Shown: positions 9,491-18,692 of the stretch, piece by piece | Layout of the letters: every line of letters begins with the position of its first letter | How positions within the stretch are numbered: position 1 is the first letter of the stretch | Source: Pseudomonas donghuensis | GTDB lineage: Bacteria > Pseudomonadota > Gammaproteobacteria > Pseudomonadales > Pseudomonadaceae | Assembly: GCF_000259195.1 (NCBI RefSeq) | Contig: NZ_JH650772.1 | Coordinates: 67,451 to 131,450 of the forward strand | Direction of reading: 5' to 3' | DNA length: 64,000 nucleotides | The notes under the pieces: generated by a model | The model's input: only the letters and a program-made list of their open reading frames with translations | The model's database searches: none | What the model was told of the DNA's origin: nothing | Position numbers and translations under genes: made by a program

Positions 9491-10354
9491 TTATTGCTTG
9501 GCAGCAGCCAGCTGAGCAGCAACTTCTTCAGCGAAGTTGTCGACTGGCTTCTCGATGCCTTCGCCTACTTTGAAGTAGGTGAAGGAAACGATTTCAGCAC
9601 CGGCTTTCTTGGCCAGCTCACCGACCTTGATTTCCGGGTTCATGACGAACGCTTGCTCGACCAGGCTGGCTTCGGCCAGGAACTTCGAGATACGGCCTTT
9701 GACCATGTTCTCGACGATGTTCTCAGGCTTGCCCTTGATCTTCTCTTCGTTCAGGGTCAGGAAGACGTTCTTCTCGCGCTCGATTGCTTCAGCCGAAACT
9801 TCCGACGGCAGCAGGAACTCTGGGTTGCTTGCCGCCACGTGCATGGCGATTTCTTTGGCCAGCTGGACGTCGCCGCCCTTCAGGACAACAGCAACACCGA
9901 TCTTGTTGCCGTGCAGGTAGGTGCCGACAACGTCACCTTCAACGCGCACCAGGCGACGGATGTTGACGTTCTCACCAACCTTGGCAACCAGCGCTTCACG
10001 AGCCGATTCGCGGGAAGCGATCAGCGGAGCGGCGTCGGTCAGTTTCTCGGCGAAAGCTTGGTCAACGCTTTCAGCGACGAAGGTTTTGAAGTCGTCTTGC
10101 AGAGCCAGGAAGTCGGTCTGCGAGTTGACTTCCAGCAGGACGGCGGATTTGTCGTCGGCCTTGATGGCGATTGCGCCTTCAGCGGCAACGTTGCCAGCCT
10201 TTTTAGCGGCCTTGATGGCGCCCGAAGCGCGCATGTCGTCAATGGCTTTCTCGATGTCGCCGCCGGCCTTTTCCAGGGCCTTTTTGCAATCCATCATGCC
10301 TTCGCCGGTACGCTCACGCAGTTCTTTGACCAGCGCTGCAGTAATTGCTGCCAT
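9491..10354 (-). CDS. tsf: Translation elongation factor Ts
   Basis: EF-Ts, 287 residues, the guanine-nucleotide exchange factor for EF-Tu. The N-terminal UBA-like domain (MAAITAALVKELRERTGEGM, then MDCKKALEKAGGDIEKAID) is characteristic. NSQTDFLALQ carries the Asp-Phe pair that intrudes into the EF-Tu Mg site. The coiled-coil and two core subdomains follow at normal length. It lies 189 bp after rpsB, with a strong hairpin between the two that probably attenuates rather than separates transcription. Confidence 0.97.
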   Translation of the reverse strand: MAAITAALVKELRERTGEGMMDCKKALEKAGGDIEKAIDDMRASGAIKAAKKAGNVAAEGAIAIKADDKSAVLLEVNSQTDFLALQDDFKTFVAESVDQAFAEKLTDAAPLIASRESAREALVAKVGENVNIRRLVRVEGDVVGTYLHGNKIGVAVVLKGGDVQLAKEIAMHVAASNPEFLLPSEVSAEAIEREKNVFLTLNEEKIKGKPENIVENMVKGRISKFLAEASLVEQAFVMNPEIKVGELAKKAGAEIVSFTYFKVGEGIEKPVDNFAEEVAAQLAAAKQ

Positions 10355-10492
10355 TTCAAATTCCTCTTGGATAGGTTTTCAACCATTCCACCCGATACTT
10401 GACGGGCGTTCAATTCTGTAAATCCACTCACCAGCACTCATGCAGTAACAAGGTTGCAACGGCGATGCTGACAAGAGGATTTCAAGGTGGCA

Positions 10493-10515
10493 AAAAGGGG
10501 GCAAAGCCCCCTTTT
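10493..10515 (-). terminator. Hairpin between rpsB and tsf (attenuator-type terminator)
   Basis: AAAAGGGGGC (10493-10502), loop AAA, then GCCCCCTTTT (10506-10515): a perfect 10-bp stem that reads as GC core plus a T-run on the minus strand, 28 bp after the rpsB stop. Because tsf lies just downstream on the same strand, partial termination would set the S2 to EF-Ts ratio, as described for the enterobacterial rpsB-tsf operon. Confidence 0.7.
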
Positions 10516-10543
10516 CGCGTGCCGAGTAGACGCCAGGCGTCAA

Positions 10544-11278
10544 TTACTCAGCAGCTGGTGCTGCTTCTTCGGCGTACACTTCGGTACCGCCAGCAACGTT
10601 GTTGCGGCCACGGATCACGGCGTCAGCCATCGAACCCATGTACAGCTGGATAGCGCGGATGGCGTCATCGTTACCTGGGATGATGTAGTCAACGCCTTCT
10701 GGGCTGGAGTTGGTATCGACAACGCCGATGACCGGGATGCCCAGCTTGTTGGCTTCGGTGATAGCGATGCGCTCGTGGTCAACGTCGATCACGAACAGGG
10801 CATCAGGCAGGCCGCCCATGTCCTTGATACCACCCAGGCTGCGATCCAGTTTTTCCAGATCACGGGAGCGCATCAGGGCTTCTTTCTTGGTCAGCTTGGC
10901 GAAAGTGCCGTCTTCGGCCTGGGTTTCCAGGTCGCGCAGACGCTTGATCGAAGCGCGGATGGTCTTGTAGTTGGTCAGCATGCCGCCCAACCAGCGGTGA
11001 TCGACGTACGGCGAACCGCAACGTGCTGCTTCTTCAGCAACGATCTTGCCAGCGGAACGCTTGGTGCCGACGAACAGAATCTTGTTTTTGCCCTGGGCCA
11101 GACGCTCTACGAAGGTCAGTGCCTCGTTGAACATTGGCAGGGTTTTTTCAAGGTTGATGATGTGAATCTTGTTGCGCGCACCGAAAATGTACTTACCCAT
11201 TTTCGGGTTCCAGTAACGGGTTTGGTGACCGAAGTGCACACCGGCCTTCAGCATATCGCGCATGTTGACTTGGGACAT
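10544..11278 (-). CDS. rpsB: 30S ribosomal protein S2
   Basis: Ribosomal protein S2, 244 residues, starting [20 protein letters not shown] at 11276-11278 after an AAGGAACT ribosome-binding site. The open frame extends to 11362, but that part is the untranslated leader. Signature blocks [20 protein letters not shown] and [16 protein letters not shown] are intact, as is [20 protein letters not shown] near the C-terminus. It is first gene of the rpsB-tsf operon and diverges from map. Confidence 0.97.
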   Translation of the reverse strand: MSQVNMRDMLKAGVHFGHQTRYWNPKMGKYIFGARNKIHIINLEKTLPMFNEALTFVERLAQGKNKILFVGTKRSAGKIVAEEAARCGSPYVDHRWLGGMLTNYKTIRASIKRLRDLETQAEDGTFAKLTKKEALMRSRDLEKLDRSLGGIKDMGGLPDALFVIDVDHERIAITEANKLGIPVIGVVDTNSSPEGVDYIIPGNDDAIRAIQLYMGSMADAVIRGRNNVAGGTEVYAEEAAPAAE

Positions 11279-11425
11279 GATAGTTCCTTGATAAGTCGGG
11301 TTGGGCCTCCACGTATCCCAATGACCAACCCGCGATCCGTGGATCGAAGGCACCCAGGTCATCGTGTCGACACGTGTGTGGGTTTAGTGCTTCCGGAGCT
11401 ATCCCCGGAAAGCGGCGCATTTTAT
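11279..11425 (-). promoter_or_regulatory. rpsB promoter and structured leader
   Basis: On the minus strand a promoter-like TATAAAAT lies about 135-145 bases before the rpsB start (plus-strand ATTTTATA at about 11419-11426). A leader follows, with a hairpin formed by GGGTTGG (11298-11304) and CCAACCC (11325-11331) just upstream of the ribosome-binding site. A short GC-rich hairpin (CCGGAGCTATCCCCGG) lies nearer the promoter. In gammaproteobacteria the rpsB leader is a conserved structured RNA through which S2 represses its own translation. The arrangement fits, but binding is inferred. Confidence 0.55.
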
Positions 11426-11426
11426 A

Positions 11427-11622
11427 CCACACAAGCCCGCCAAGCGAAACCAGAATTACCATTGAACGTCACAGGCTTTTGCACACATCGCCCATTAGCG
11501 CCAGAATGGCCCTTATATAAAGGCTGTATCAGCGCCATGGCCGCCTGAATCGGGCCTGGCTCTGTTAGAATCCGGCCTTTCCCCAGATTATTTGCGCCTT
11601 GCTGCGCCGTAGAGAGCCTGTA
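11427..11622 (+). promoter_or_regulatory. Divergent intergenic region upstream of map
   Basis: The remaining part of the 344-bp rpsB-map intergenic region. A possible -10 box TAGAAT lies in CTGTTAGAATCC at about 11564-11575, some 50 bp before map. I could not find a matching -35. Nothing else coding is visible here. Confidence 0.35.
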
Positions 11623-12405
11623 ATGACCGTTACCATCAAAACCGCCGAAGACATCGAAAAGATGCGCATCGCCGGCCGCCTGGCCGCCGAAGTCCTGGAG
11701 ATGATCGAAGAGCACGTCAAGCCCGGTGTCACCACCGAGGAGCTCGACCGCCTGTGCCACGACTACATCGTCAACGTCCAGCAAGCGATTCCGGCGCCGC
11801 TCAACTACAAGGGCTTCCCCAAGTCGATCTGCACCTCGGTCAACCACGTGGTCTGCCATGGCATCCCGGGCGACAAGCCGCTCAAGGACGGTGACACCCT
11901 GAACATCGACGTCACCGTGATCAAGGATGGCTACCACGGCGACACCAGCCGCATGTTCCACGTCGGCACCGTACCGGTATGGGCCGAGCGCCTGTCCCAG
12001 ATCACCCAGGAGTGCATGTACAAGGCCATCGAGCTGGTCAAGCCAGGCTGCCGCCTGGGCGACATCGGCGAAGTGATCCAGAAGCACGCGGAAAAGAACG
12101 GTTTCTCGGTGGTGCGCGAGTTCTGCGGCCACGGCATCGGCAAGGTGTTCCACGAAGAGCCGCAGATCCTGCACTACGGCCGCGCCGGCACCGGCATGGA
12201 GCTCAAGGAAGGCATGACCTTTACCATCGAGCCGATGATCAACCAGGGCAAAGCCGACACCAAGGTGCTGGGCGACGGCTGGACCGCCATCACCAAGGAC
12301 CGCAAGCTCTCGGCCCAGTGGGAACACACCCTGGTGGTGACCGCGACCGGTTACGAAATCTTCACCCTGCGTAAAGACGACACCATTCCCCGCACGTCGG
12401 CCTGA
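11623..12405 (+). CDS. map: Methionine aminopeptidase, type I
   Basis: A 260-residue cytosolic metallopeptidase that removes the initiator methionine. The five metal ligands are in recognisable blocks: two aspartates in NIDVTVIKDGYHGDTSRMF, histidine in GHGIGKVFHEEP, and glutamates in TIEPMI and QWEHTLVV. The substrate-gating NHVVCHGIPG is present. The start ATG at 11623 (MTVTIKTAEDIEKM) was preferred over an in-frame start at 11599 because only it matches the family N-terminus. It diverges from rpsB and is followed closely by glnD. Confidence 0.96.
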   Translation: MTVTIKTAEDIEKMRIAGRLAAEVLEMIEEHVKPGVTTEELDRLCHDYIVNVQQAIPAPLNYKGFPKSICTSVNHVVCHGIPGDKPLKDGDTLNIDVTVIKDGYHGDTSRMFHVGTVPVWAERLSQITQECMYKAIELVKPGCRLGDIGEVIQKHAEKNGFSVVREFCGHGIGKVFHEEPQILHYGRAGTGMELKEGMTFTIEPMINQGKADTKVLGDGWTAITKDRKLSAQWEHTLVVTATGYEIFTLRKDDTIPRTSA

Positions 12406-12426
12406 TTGTCACAGGAAAGCCTCTCG

Positions 12427-15126
12427 ATGCCCCAGGTGGATCCCGAGCTGTTCGATCGCGGTCAGTTCCAGGCGGAACTGGCCCTCAAGGCAAGCCCTAT
12501 CGCTGCCTTCAAGAAAGCCATCCGCCAGGCCGGCGAGGTGCTCGACAACCGCTTTCGCAGCGGCCGCGAGATCCGCCGGCTGATCGAGGACCGCGCCTGG
12601 TTCGTCGACAACATCCTGCAACAGGCCTGGAACCAGTTCACCTGGAGCGAAGACGCCGATATCGCCCTGATCGCCACCGGTGGCTACGGGCGCGGCGAGC
12701 TGCACCCCTACTCCGACATCGATCTGCTGATCCTGCTCGACAGTGCCGACCACGAGGTTTTTCGCGACTCGATCGAACGCTTTCTGACCCTGCTCTGGGA
12801 CATCGGCCTGGAAGTCGGCCAGAGCGTGCGCTCGGTCGATGAATGCGCAGAACAGGCCCGCGCCGACCTGACGGTAGTCACCAACCTGATGGAAAGCCGC
12901 ACTATTGCCGGCCCCGAGCACCTGCGCCAGCGCATGCTCGAGGTCACCAGCACCGCGCACATGTGGCCGAGCAAGGAATTCTTCCTGGCCAAGCGTGCCG
13001 AGCAAAAAGCCCGGCACCACAAGTACAACGACACCGAGTACAACCTGGAGCCCAACGTCAAGGGCTCGCCAGGCGGCCTGCGTGATATCCAGACGGTACT
13101 GTGGATCGCCCGGCGCCAGTACGGCACCCTCAACCTGCACGCTCTGGCCGGCGAAGGCTTCTTGCTGGAAAGCGAGAACAACCTGCTGGCCTCGTCCCAG
13201 GAATTTCTCTGGAAAGTGCGCTACGCCCTGCACATGCTGGCCGGGCGTGCCGAGGACCGCTTGCTGTTCGACCACCAGCGCAGCATCGCCGCCCTGCTCG
13301 GGTTTGGCGACGAAAACCCCAAGCGCGCCATCGAGCAGTTCATGCAGCAGTACTACCGGGTGGTGATGAGCATCGCCGAGCTCAGCGACCTGATCATCCA
13401 GCACTTCGAAGAAGTCATCCTCGACGACGACAGCGCCAGTGCCCAGCCGCTGAATGCGCGCTTCCAACTGCATGACGGCTATATCGAGGCAGTGCGCACC
13501 AACGTCTTCAAGCGCACGCCGTTCGCCATGCTGGAAATTTTCGTGCTGATGGCCCAGCACCCGGAAATCAAGGGCGTGCGTGCCGACACCATTCGTCTGC
13601 TGCGCGAGCACCGGCACCTGATCGACGATGATTTTCGTAATGATATCCGCAACACCAGCCTGTTCATCGAGCTGTTCAAGTGCGAGATCGGTATCCACCG
13701 CAATCTGCGGCGGATGAACCGCTACGGCATTCTCGGCCGTTATTTGCCGGAGTTCGGCCTGATCGTCGGGCAGATGCAGCACGACCTGTTCCACATCTAT
13801 ACCGTCGATGCGCACACCCTGAACCTGATCAAGCATCTGCGCAAACTGCAGTACACCCCGGTTTCGGAGAAATTCCCGCTGGCCAGCAAGCTCATGGGCC
13901 GCCTGCCCAAGCCAGAGCTGATTTATCTCGCCGGGCTCTACCACGACATCGGCAAGGGTCGCCAGGGTGATCACTCCGAGTTGGGCGCGGTGGACGCCCA
14001 GGCCTTCTGTGCGCGTCATCAGCTACCGAGCTGGGACAGCCGGCTGATCGTCTGGCTGGTGCAACATCACCTGGTGATGTCGACCACCGCCCAGCGCAAG
14101 GACCTGTCCGACCCGCAGGTGATCTACGACTTCGCTCAACGGGTGGGCGATGAAACCCGCCTGGATTACCTTTATGTACTAACGGTGGCCGACATCAACG
14201 CCACCAACCCGAGCCTGTGGAACTCCTGGCGCGCCAGCCTGCTGCGCCAGCTCTACACCGAGACCAAGCGCGCCTTGCGCCGCGGCCTGGAAAACCCGTT
14301 GGACCGCGAAGAGCAGATCCGCCAGACCCAGAGCGCAGCACTGGACATCCTCATTCGCGAGGGCACCGACCCGGACGACGTCGAGCAACTGTGGTCGCAA
14401 TTGGGTGACGATTACTTCCTGCGCCATACCGCCGCCGACGTGGCCTGGCACAGCGATGCCATCCTCCAGCAGCCGGCCGACGGCGGGCCGCTGGTGCTGA
14501 TCAAGGAAACCACCCAGCGCGAATTCGAAGGCGGCACCCAGATCTTCATCTACGCCCCCGACCAGCACGACTTCTTCGCCGTGACGGTGGCGGCCATGGA
14601 CCAGCTCAACCTGAACATCCATGATGCGCGGATCATCACCTCGAGCAGCCAGTTCACCCTCGACACCTATATCGTGCTCGATAACGATGGCGACTCGATC
14701 GGCGACAATCCCGTGCGGGTCAAGCAAATTCGCGACGGCCTGACCGACGCCTTGCGCAACCCCGACGACTACCCGACCATCATCCAGCGCCGGGTACCGC
14801 GCCAGCTCAAGCACTTCACCTTTGCCCCGCAGGTGACCATCCATAACGATGCCCAGCGCCCGGTGACCATCCTCGAACTCAGCGCCCCCGACCGCCCCGG
14901 CCTGCTGGCGCGGATCGGCAAGATCTTCCTGGAGTTCGACCTGTCGCTGCAAAATGCCAAGATTGCCACCCTCGGCGAACGGGTCGAAGACGTGTTCTTC
15001 ATCACCGACGCCGACAACCTGCCCCTGTCCGACCCGCAGTTGTGCAGCCGCCTGCAGGATGCGATCGTCGAGCAACTGCGCGTCGACCAGGCGACCGGGG
15101 TGCCTTTGACCCGCCTGACCATTTGA
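12427..15126 (+). CDS. glnD: Bifunctional uridylyltransferase/uridylyl-removing enzyme GlnD
   Basis: An 899-residue nitrogen sensor that adds UMP to PII (GlnB/GlnK) when glutamine is low and removes it when glutamine is high. Domain order is canonical. The nucleotidyltransferase signature [15 protein letters not shown] lies near residues 85-99. The HD hydrolase motif is in [16 protein letters not shown] near residue 506. Two ACT domains bind glutamine, with starts near 710 ([20 protein letters not shown]) and 815 ([16 protein letters not shown]). The ATG at 12427 follows AGGAAAG; a TTG start seven codons upstream, directly after the map stop, is less likely. It forms a unit with map and dapC. 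Confidence 0.96.
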   Translation: MPQVDPELFDRGQFQAELALKASPIAAFKKAIRQAGEVLDNRFRSGREIRRLIEDRAWFVDNILQQAWNQFTWSEDADIALIATGGYGRGELHPYSDIDLLILLDSADHEVFRDSIERFLTLLWDIGLEVGQSVRSVDECAEQARADLTVVTNLMESRTIAGPEHLRQRMLEVTSTAHMWPSKEFFLAKRAEQKARHHKYNDTEYNLEPNVKGSPGGLRDIQTVLWIARRQYGTLNLHALAGEGFLLESENNLLASSQEFLWKVRYALHMLAGRAEDRLLFDHQRSIAALLGFGDENPKRAIEQFMQQYYRVVMSIAELSDLIIQHFEEVILDDDSASAQPLNARFQLHDGYIEAVRTNVFKRTPFAMLEIFVLMAQHPEIKGVRADTIRLLREHRHLIDDDFRNDIRNTSLFIELFKCEIGIHRNLRRMNRYGILGRYLPEFGLIVGQMQHDLFHIYTVDAHTLNLIKHLRKLQYTPVSEKFPLASKLMGRLPKPELIYLAGLYHDIGKGRQGDHSELGAVDAQAFCARHQLPSWDSRLIVWLVQHHLVMSTTAQRKDLSDPQVIYDFAQRVGDETRLDYLYVLTVADINATNPSLWNSWRASLLRQLYTETKRALRRGLENPLDREEQIRQTQSAALDILIREGTDPDDVEQLWSQLGDDYFLRHTAADVAWHSDAILQQPADGGPLVLIKETTQREFEGGTQIFIYAPDQHDFFAVTVAAMDQLNLNIHDARIITSSSQFTLDTYIVLDNDGDSIGDNPVRVKQIRDGLTDALRNPDDYPTIIQRRVPRQLKHFTFAPQVTIHNDAQRPVTILELSAPDRPGLLARIGKIFLEFDLSLQNAKIATLGERVEDVFFITDADNLPLSDPQLCSRLQDAIVEQLRVDQATGVPLTRLTI

Positions 15127-15149
15127 CCGTTTGACGAGACCTTGCGCCG

Positions 15150-16343
15150 ATGAACAACGCTTTGAACCAGCTTCAGCCCTACCCGTTCGAGAAACTCCGT
15201 GCGCTGCTCGGCAGCGTGACGCCTGCGGCGGACAAACGCGCCATTGCCCTGTCGATCGGTGAACCGAAGCATGAGTCGCCGGCGTTCGTCGCCCAGGCCC
15301 TGGCCGACAACCTGCAGCAGATGGCCGTGTACCCGACCACCGCCGGCCTGCCGGCGCTGCGTCAAGCCATCACTCGCTGGTGCGAACGCCGTTTCAGCGT
15401 CCCGGCCGGCTGGCTGGATGCCGACAAACACGTACTGCCGGTCAATGGCACCCGTGAAGCGCTGTTTGCCTTCACCCAGGCGGTGGTCAATCGCGCCGAG
15501 AACGGCCTGGTCATCAGCCCCAACCCGTTCTACCAGATCTACGAGGGCGCAGCGCTGCTGGCCGGCGCTACCCCGCACTACCTGCCCTGCCTGGACAGCA
15601 ACGGCTTCAACCCGGACTTCGACGCCGTGTCGGCCGAGACCTGGCAGCGCTGCCAGATCCTTTTCCTCTGCTCCCCAGGCAACCCGACCGGCGCCCTGGT
15701 GCCAATGCAGACCCTGAAAAAACTGATCGCCCTGGCCGACCAATACGATTTCGTGATCGCCGCCGACGAGTGCTACAGCGAACTGTACTTCGACGAACAA
15801 AGCCCACCGCCCGGCCTGCTCAGCGCCTGCGTCGAGCTTGGGCGCAGCGACTTCAAGCGTTGCGTGGTGTTCCACAGCCTGTCCAAGCGTTCCAACCTGC
15901 CGGGCCTGCGCTCGGGCTTCGTGGCCGGCGACGCCGAGATCATCAAGCCGTTCCTGCTCTACCGCACCTACCACGGCTGCGCCATGCCGGTGCAAACCCA
16001 GCTGGCGAGCATTGCCGCCTGGAACGACGAAGAACACGTGCTGGCCAACCGCGACCTGTACCGCGAGAAGTTCGATGCAGTACTGAAGATCCTCGCCCCG
16101 GTACTGGATGTGCAGCGCCCGGACGGTGGTTTCTACCTGTGGGCCAAGGTGCCAGGCGATGACGCCGAGTTCACCCGAGACCTGTTCGAAGCCCAGCACG
16201 TGACCGTGGTGCCGGGTTCGTACCTGTCGCGCGAAGTGGATGGCGTCAACCCGGGTGCCGGGCGGGTGCGCATGGCATTGGTAGCGCCATTGGCCGAGTG
16301 TGTAGAAGCAGCCGAGCGGATTCGCGCGTTCTTGCAGAAGTAA
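15150..16343 (+). CDS. dapC: Succinyldiaminopimelate transaminase
   Basis: A 397-residue PLP-dependent class I/II aminotransferase making N-succinyl-LL-diaminopimelate in the lysine/meso-DAP pathway. The PLP lysine is in HSLSKRSNLPGLRSGF at about residues 247-262. Substrate and cofactor residues appear in NPFYQIYEG, CSPGNPTGALV and ADECYSELYF. Assignment to DapC over a generic aminotransferase rests on the match to the Pseudomonas glnD-dapC-dapD neighbourhood; dapD and dapE are both encoded within 10 kb. It starts 23 bp after glnD. Confidence 0.9.
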   Translation: MNNALNQLQPYPFEKLRALLGSVTPAADKRAIALSIGEPKHESPAFVAQALADNLQQMAVYPTTAGLPALRQAITRWCERRFSVPAGWLDADKHVLPVNGTREALFAFTQAVVNRAENGLVISPNPFYQIYEGAALLAGATPHYLPCLDSNGFNPDFDAVSAETWQRCQILFLCSPGNPTGALVPMQTLKKLIALADQYDFVIAADECYSELYFDEQSPPPGLLSACVELGRSDFKRCVVFHSLSKRSNLPGLRSGFVAGDAEIIKPFLLYRTYHGCAMPVQTQLASIAAWNDEEHVLANRDLYREKFDAVLKILAPVLDVQRPDGGFYLWAKVPGDDAEFTRDLFEAQHVTVVPGSYLSREVDGVNPGAGRVRMALVAPLAECVEAAERIRAFLQK

Positions 16344-16350
16344 ACGGCCC

Positions 16351-16408
16351 CATCGCGGGGCAAGCCCGCTCCCACAGATGATGGTAGGAGCGGGCTTGCC
16401 CCGCGATG
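16351..16408. repeat. Paired REP palindrome between dapC and the antiporter gene
   Basis: Two inverted copies of a REP element, 16351-16372 and 16387-16408, match perfectly over 22 bp and are separated by 14 bases. Each copy itself contains the small palindrome GCGGGGCAAGCCCGC or its complement. It fills the gap between two converging genes (stops at 16343 and 16411), so it can also serve as a bidirectional transcription terminator. Confidence 0.85.
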
Positions 16409-16410
16409 CT

Positions 16411-18057
16411 TTACTTCACCGGCCCCAGATTCGCCTCACTCATGTCCAACTCCCCCAGCACCTGACGCACCACGTCATCACCGATCTGATGCTGGCGATG
16501 CAGGTTGTACAGCTCCAGACGCTGGGCCCGCAGCGCGCGCAGGCGCAAGCGCCGTTCGAGTTGGTCCATCTGTGCGGCCAGGGCCTGGGCTTCGGCGCTG
16601 TCGTTGAAGGTATCGAGCTGATGCCGGTACTCGGCCATCAACCGCGCCTTGAGCTCGGCCGCCAGCGCCGCCTGGGAGGCATCCAGCGGCGTACCGGCCT
16701 CGCTCAGGTCTTCTGCCTCAAGGGCGTGAATCGCCGCTTCAGCGGTGCGCCGCCAGGCGTCCTGGGCCTCTTGGCGCAGGGCGTCGTCGGGGCTCTTGGT
16801 AACACCGCGCAATAGCAGTGGCAAAGCGATACAGGCAGCGACCAGCGACAGCAGAATGACCCCGGCCGCGATGAAAATCAGCAAGTCTCGCTCGGGGAAG
16901 TCCTTGCCGGCGCTGATCAGCAGCGGCACCGACATGACACCGGCCAGGGTCACCGCCCCGCGCACCCCACCAACCGTCAACAACCAGCAGGAACGGGCGT
17001 TGGGCACCAGCACCAGGTCTTCCTTGCCGCGCCAGCGGCGGATCACCCCGATCAGGCGCCAGATGCTCTGCACCCAGATAAAACGCAAGGCCAGCAGCAC
17101 GGCGAAGATCGCCACCACATCCATGCAGCGCCACAGCAAGGTCGGCCACAGCGAGGCTTCGTGGCTGGTCACCGCCTTGATGATGTCGGGCAACTGCAAG
17201 CCCAACAGCAGAAAGATCAGACCGTTGAAGGCGAACTCCAGCAACGACCAGACGCTGCGGTTGAGCAGGCGCGTGCTGGTCTGGCGCGGCAACAGGTCGA
17301 GCCAGCTCTGCATCATCCCCGCCGCCACCGCCGAGAGAATGCCGGAAACGCCCAGGCGCTCGGCCAGCACATAAGCGGCAAACGGCAGCAGCAACATGAA
17401 CACCACGTGAGTGGCCGGGTCGTCCCAGCCGCGGGCGATCATCCAGGCGCGCAAGCGCCCGACCAGCCAGCTCAGGGCCACACCAATGGCCAGGCCGCCG
17501 ACAGCGACCAGAACAAAGGTCAGGCTGGCCTCAGCGAGGGAGAACACCCCGGTGATCGCCGCCGCCAGGGCGAACTTGAAGGTCACCAGGCCCGAGGCAT
17601 CGTTCATCAGCGCCTCGCCCTGGAGCATGTGCATCAAGGGCGTCGGCAGGCGGTCCTGGGTGATGGCCGAGACCGCTACGGCGTCGGTCGGCGACAGCAC
17701 CGCGGCCAGGGCAAAGGCCACCGGCAACGGAATGCCGGGCAGGATCCAGTGAATGAAATAGCCGGCACCGACCACAGTAAACAGCACCAGGCCGACCGCC
17801 AGGGTCAGAATCGGGCCGCGCAACCGCCAGAGGTCACGCTTGGGCATCCGCCAGCCATCGGAAAACAGCAACGGCGGCAGGAACAAAAACAGAAACAATT
17901 CCGGGTCCAGGGCCACGTGCAGGCCCAGGGTAGGCCATGCCAGCAAGGCGCCGGCGGCAATCTGCACCAGCGGCAAGGGCAGCGGGATCATCCGCCCGAC
18001 CAGTTTGGAAACACTCACCAGCATCAGCAGGATGAGAACGGTGTAGGCTGATTGCAT
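16411..18057 (-). CDS. CPA1-family Na+/H+ antiporter
   Basis: A 548-residue inner-membrane cation/proton antiporter. The start at 18055-18057 (MQSAYTVLILLMLVSVSKLV) opens directly into the first membrane helix; the longer frame to 18123 adds a polar tail without family support. About 12 membrane segments occupy residues 1-400. The CPA1 hallmarks are LSPTDAVAVSAI and GEALMNDASGLVTF, carrying the transport aspartates. The cytoplasmic tail (about 420-548) is charged and helical. Substrate (Na+, K+ or Li+) cannot be told from sequence. It diverges from the yffB-like gene. Confidence 0.88.
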   Translation of the reverse strand: MQSAYTVLILLMLVSVSKLVGRMIPLPLPLVQIAAGALLAWPTLGLHVALDPELFLFLFLPPLLFSDGWRMPKRDLWRLRGPILTLAVGLVLFTVVGAGYFIHWILPGIPLPVAFALAAVLSPTDAVAVSAITQDRLPTPLMHMLQGEALMNDASGLVTFKFALAAAITGVFSLAEASLTFVLVAVGGLAIGVALSWLVGRLRAWMIARGWDDPATHVVFMLLLPFAAYVLAERLGVSGILSAVAAGMMQSWLDLLPRQTSTRLLNRSVWSLLEFAFNGLIFLLLGLQLPDIIKAVTSHEASLWPTLLWRCMDVVAIFAVLLALRFIWVQSIWRLIGVIRRWRGKEDLVLVPNARSCWLLTVGGVRGAVTLAGVMSVPLLISAGKDFPERDLLIFIAAGVILLSLVAACIALPLLLRGVTKSPDDALRQEAQDAWRRTAEAAIHALEAEDLSEAGTPLDASQAALAAELKARLMAEYRHQLDTFNDSAEAQALAAQMDQLERRLRLRALRAQRLELYNLHRQHQIGDDVVRQVLGELDMSEANLGPVK

Positions 18058-18288
18058 TCGGCGAGTCCTGTTCAATTCAAACGCATTCAACGACTTATGC
18101 TGGCCTGGGCACGGCATTGCCATTGAAACGACATATTAGCCGCTTAGGCTGCCGGCGCACCGCTGCACAAAAGTCGCAGAACCGCCCAGAACCTGTAACA
18201 CAATGCTACAAAGAGCCATGGCAACGGCAACCCAAAGCCGCCGACCATGGCATAATCCTTCACCATTTTTTCCCAGGAGGGGCAAGAC

Positions 18289-18651
18289 ATGACCAAACGC
18301 GACACGCCATTGCACCTTTATGGAATCAAGGCCTGTGACACCATGAAGAAAGCCCGTACCTGGCTTGAAGACCAAGGCCTGGGCTACGATTTCCACGACT
18401 ACAAGACCCAGGGCATCGACCGTGCAAGCCTTGAGCGCTGGTGCGATGAACATGGCTGGCAAACAGTACTCAACCGTGCTGGCACCACCTTCCGCAAACT
18501 CGAAGACGCCCAGAAGGCCGATCTCGACCAGGCCAAGGCCATCGAACTGATGCTGGCCCAACCGTCGATGATCAAGCGCCCTGTGCTCGACCTCGGTAAG
18601 CGGACCCTGGTCGGCTTCAAGCCTGATCTGTACGCGGCCGCCCTTCAGTAA
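18289..18651 (+). CDS. ArsC/Spx-family thioredoxin-fold protein, YffB-like
   Basis: A 120-residue protein of the ArsC/Spx/MgsR family, close to E. coli YffB. It shows LYGIKACDTMKKARTWLE with a single active-site cysteine (about residue 17, no CxxC), the FHDYKTQGIDR segment and SMIKRPVLDLG near the end. RGTT-type glutathione/substrate loop residues appear as RAGTTFRKL. True arsenate reductase function is not implied. A strong AGGAGG ribosome-binding site precedes the ATG. dapD follows 41 bp later, as I recall in other pseudomonads, suggesting co-transcription. The physiological role is unknown. Confidence 0.85.
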   Translation: MTKRDTPLHLYGIKACDTMKKARTWLEDQGLGYDFHDYKTQGIDRASLERWCDEHGWQTVLNRAGTTFRKLEDAQKADLDQAKAIELMLAQPSMIKRPVLDLGKRTLVGFKPDLYAAALQ

Positions 18652-18692
18652 ACCGGCGCCGAGCTTTCATTCAATTCGCAAGAGGTAACTGC

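Noticed and set aside
12409..14019. Minus-strand 536-residue open frame opposite glnD
   Set aside because: An antisense shadow of glnD, with no ribosome-binding site and low-complexity translation.
18289..18651. Arsenate reductase (arsC)
   Set aside because: It has a single cysteine in GIKACDTMKKA, as in YffB/Spx-like proteins, and no ars genes are near.
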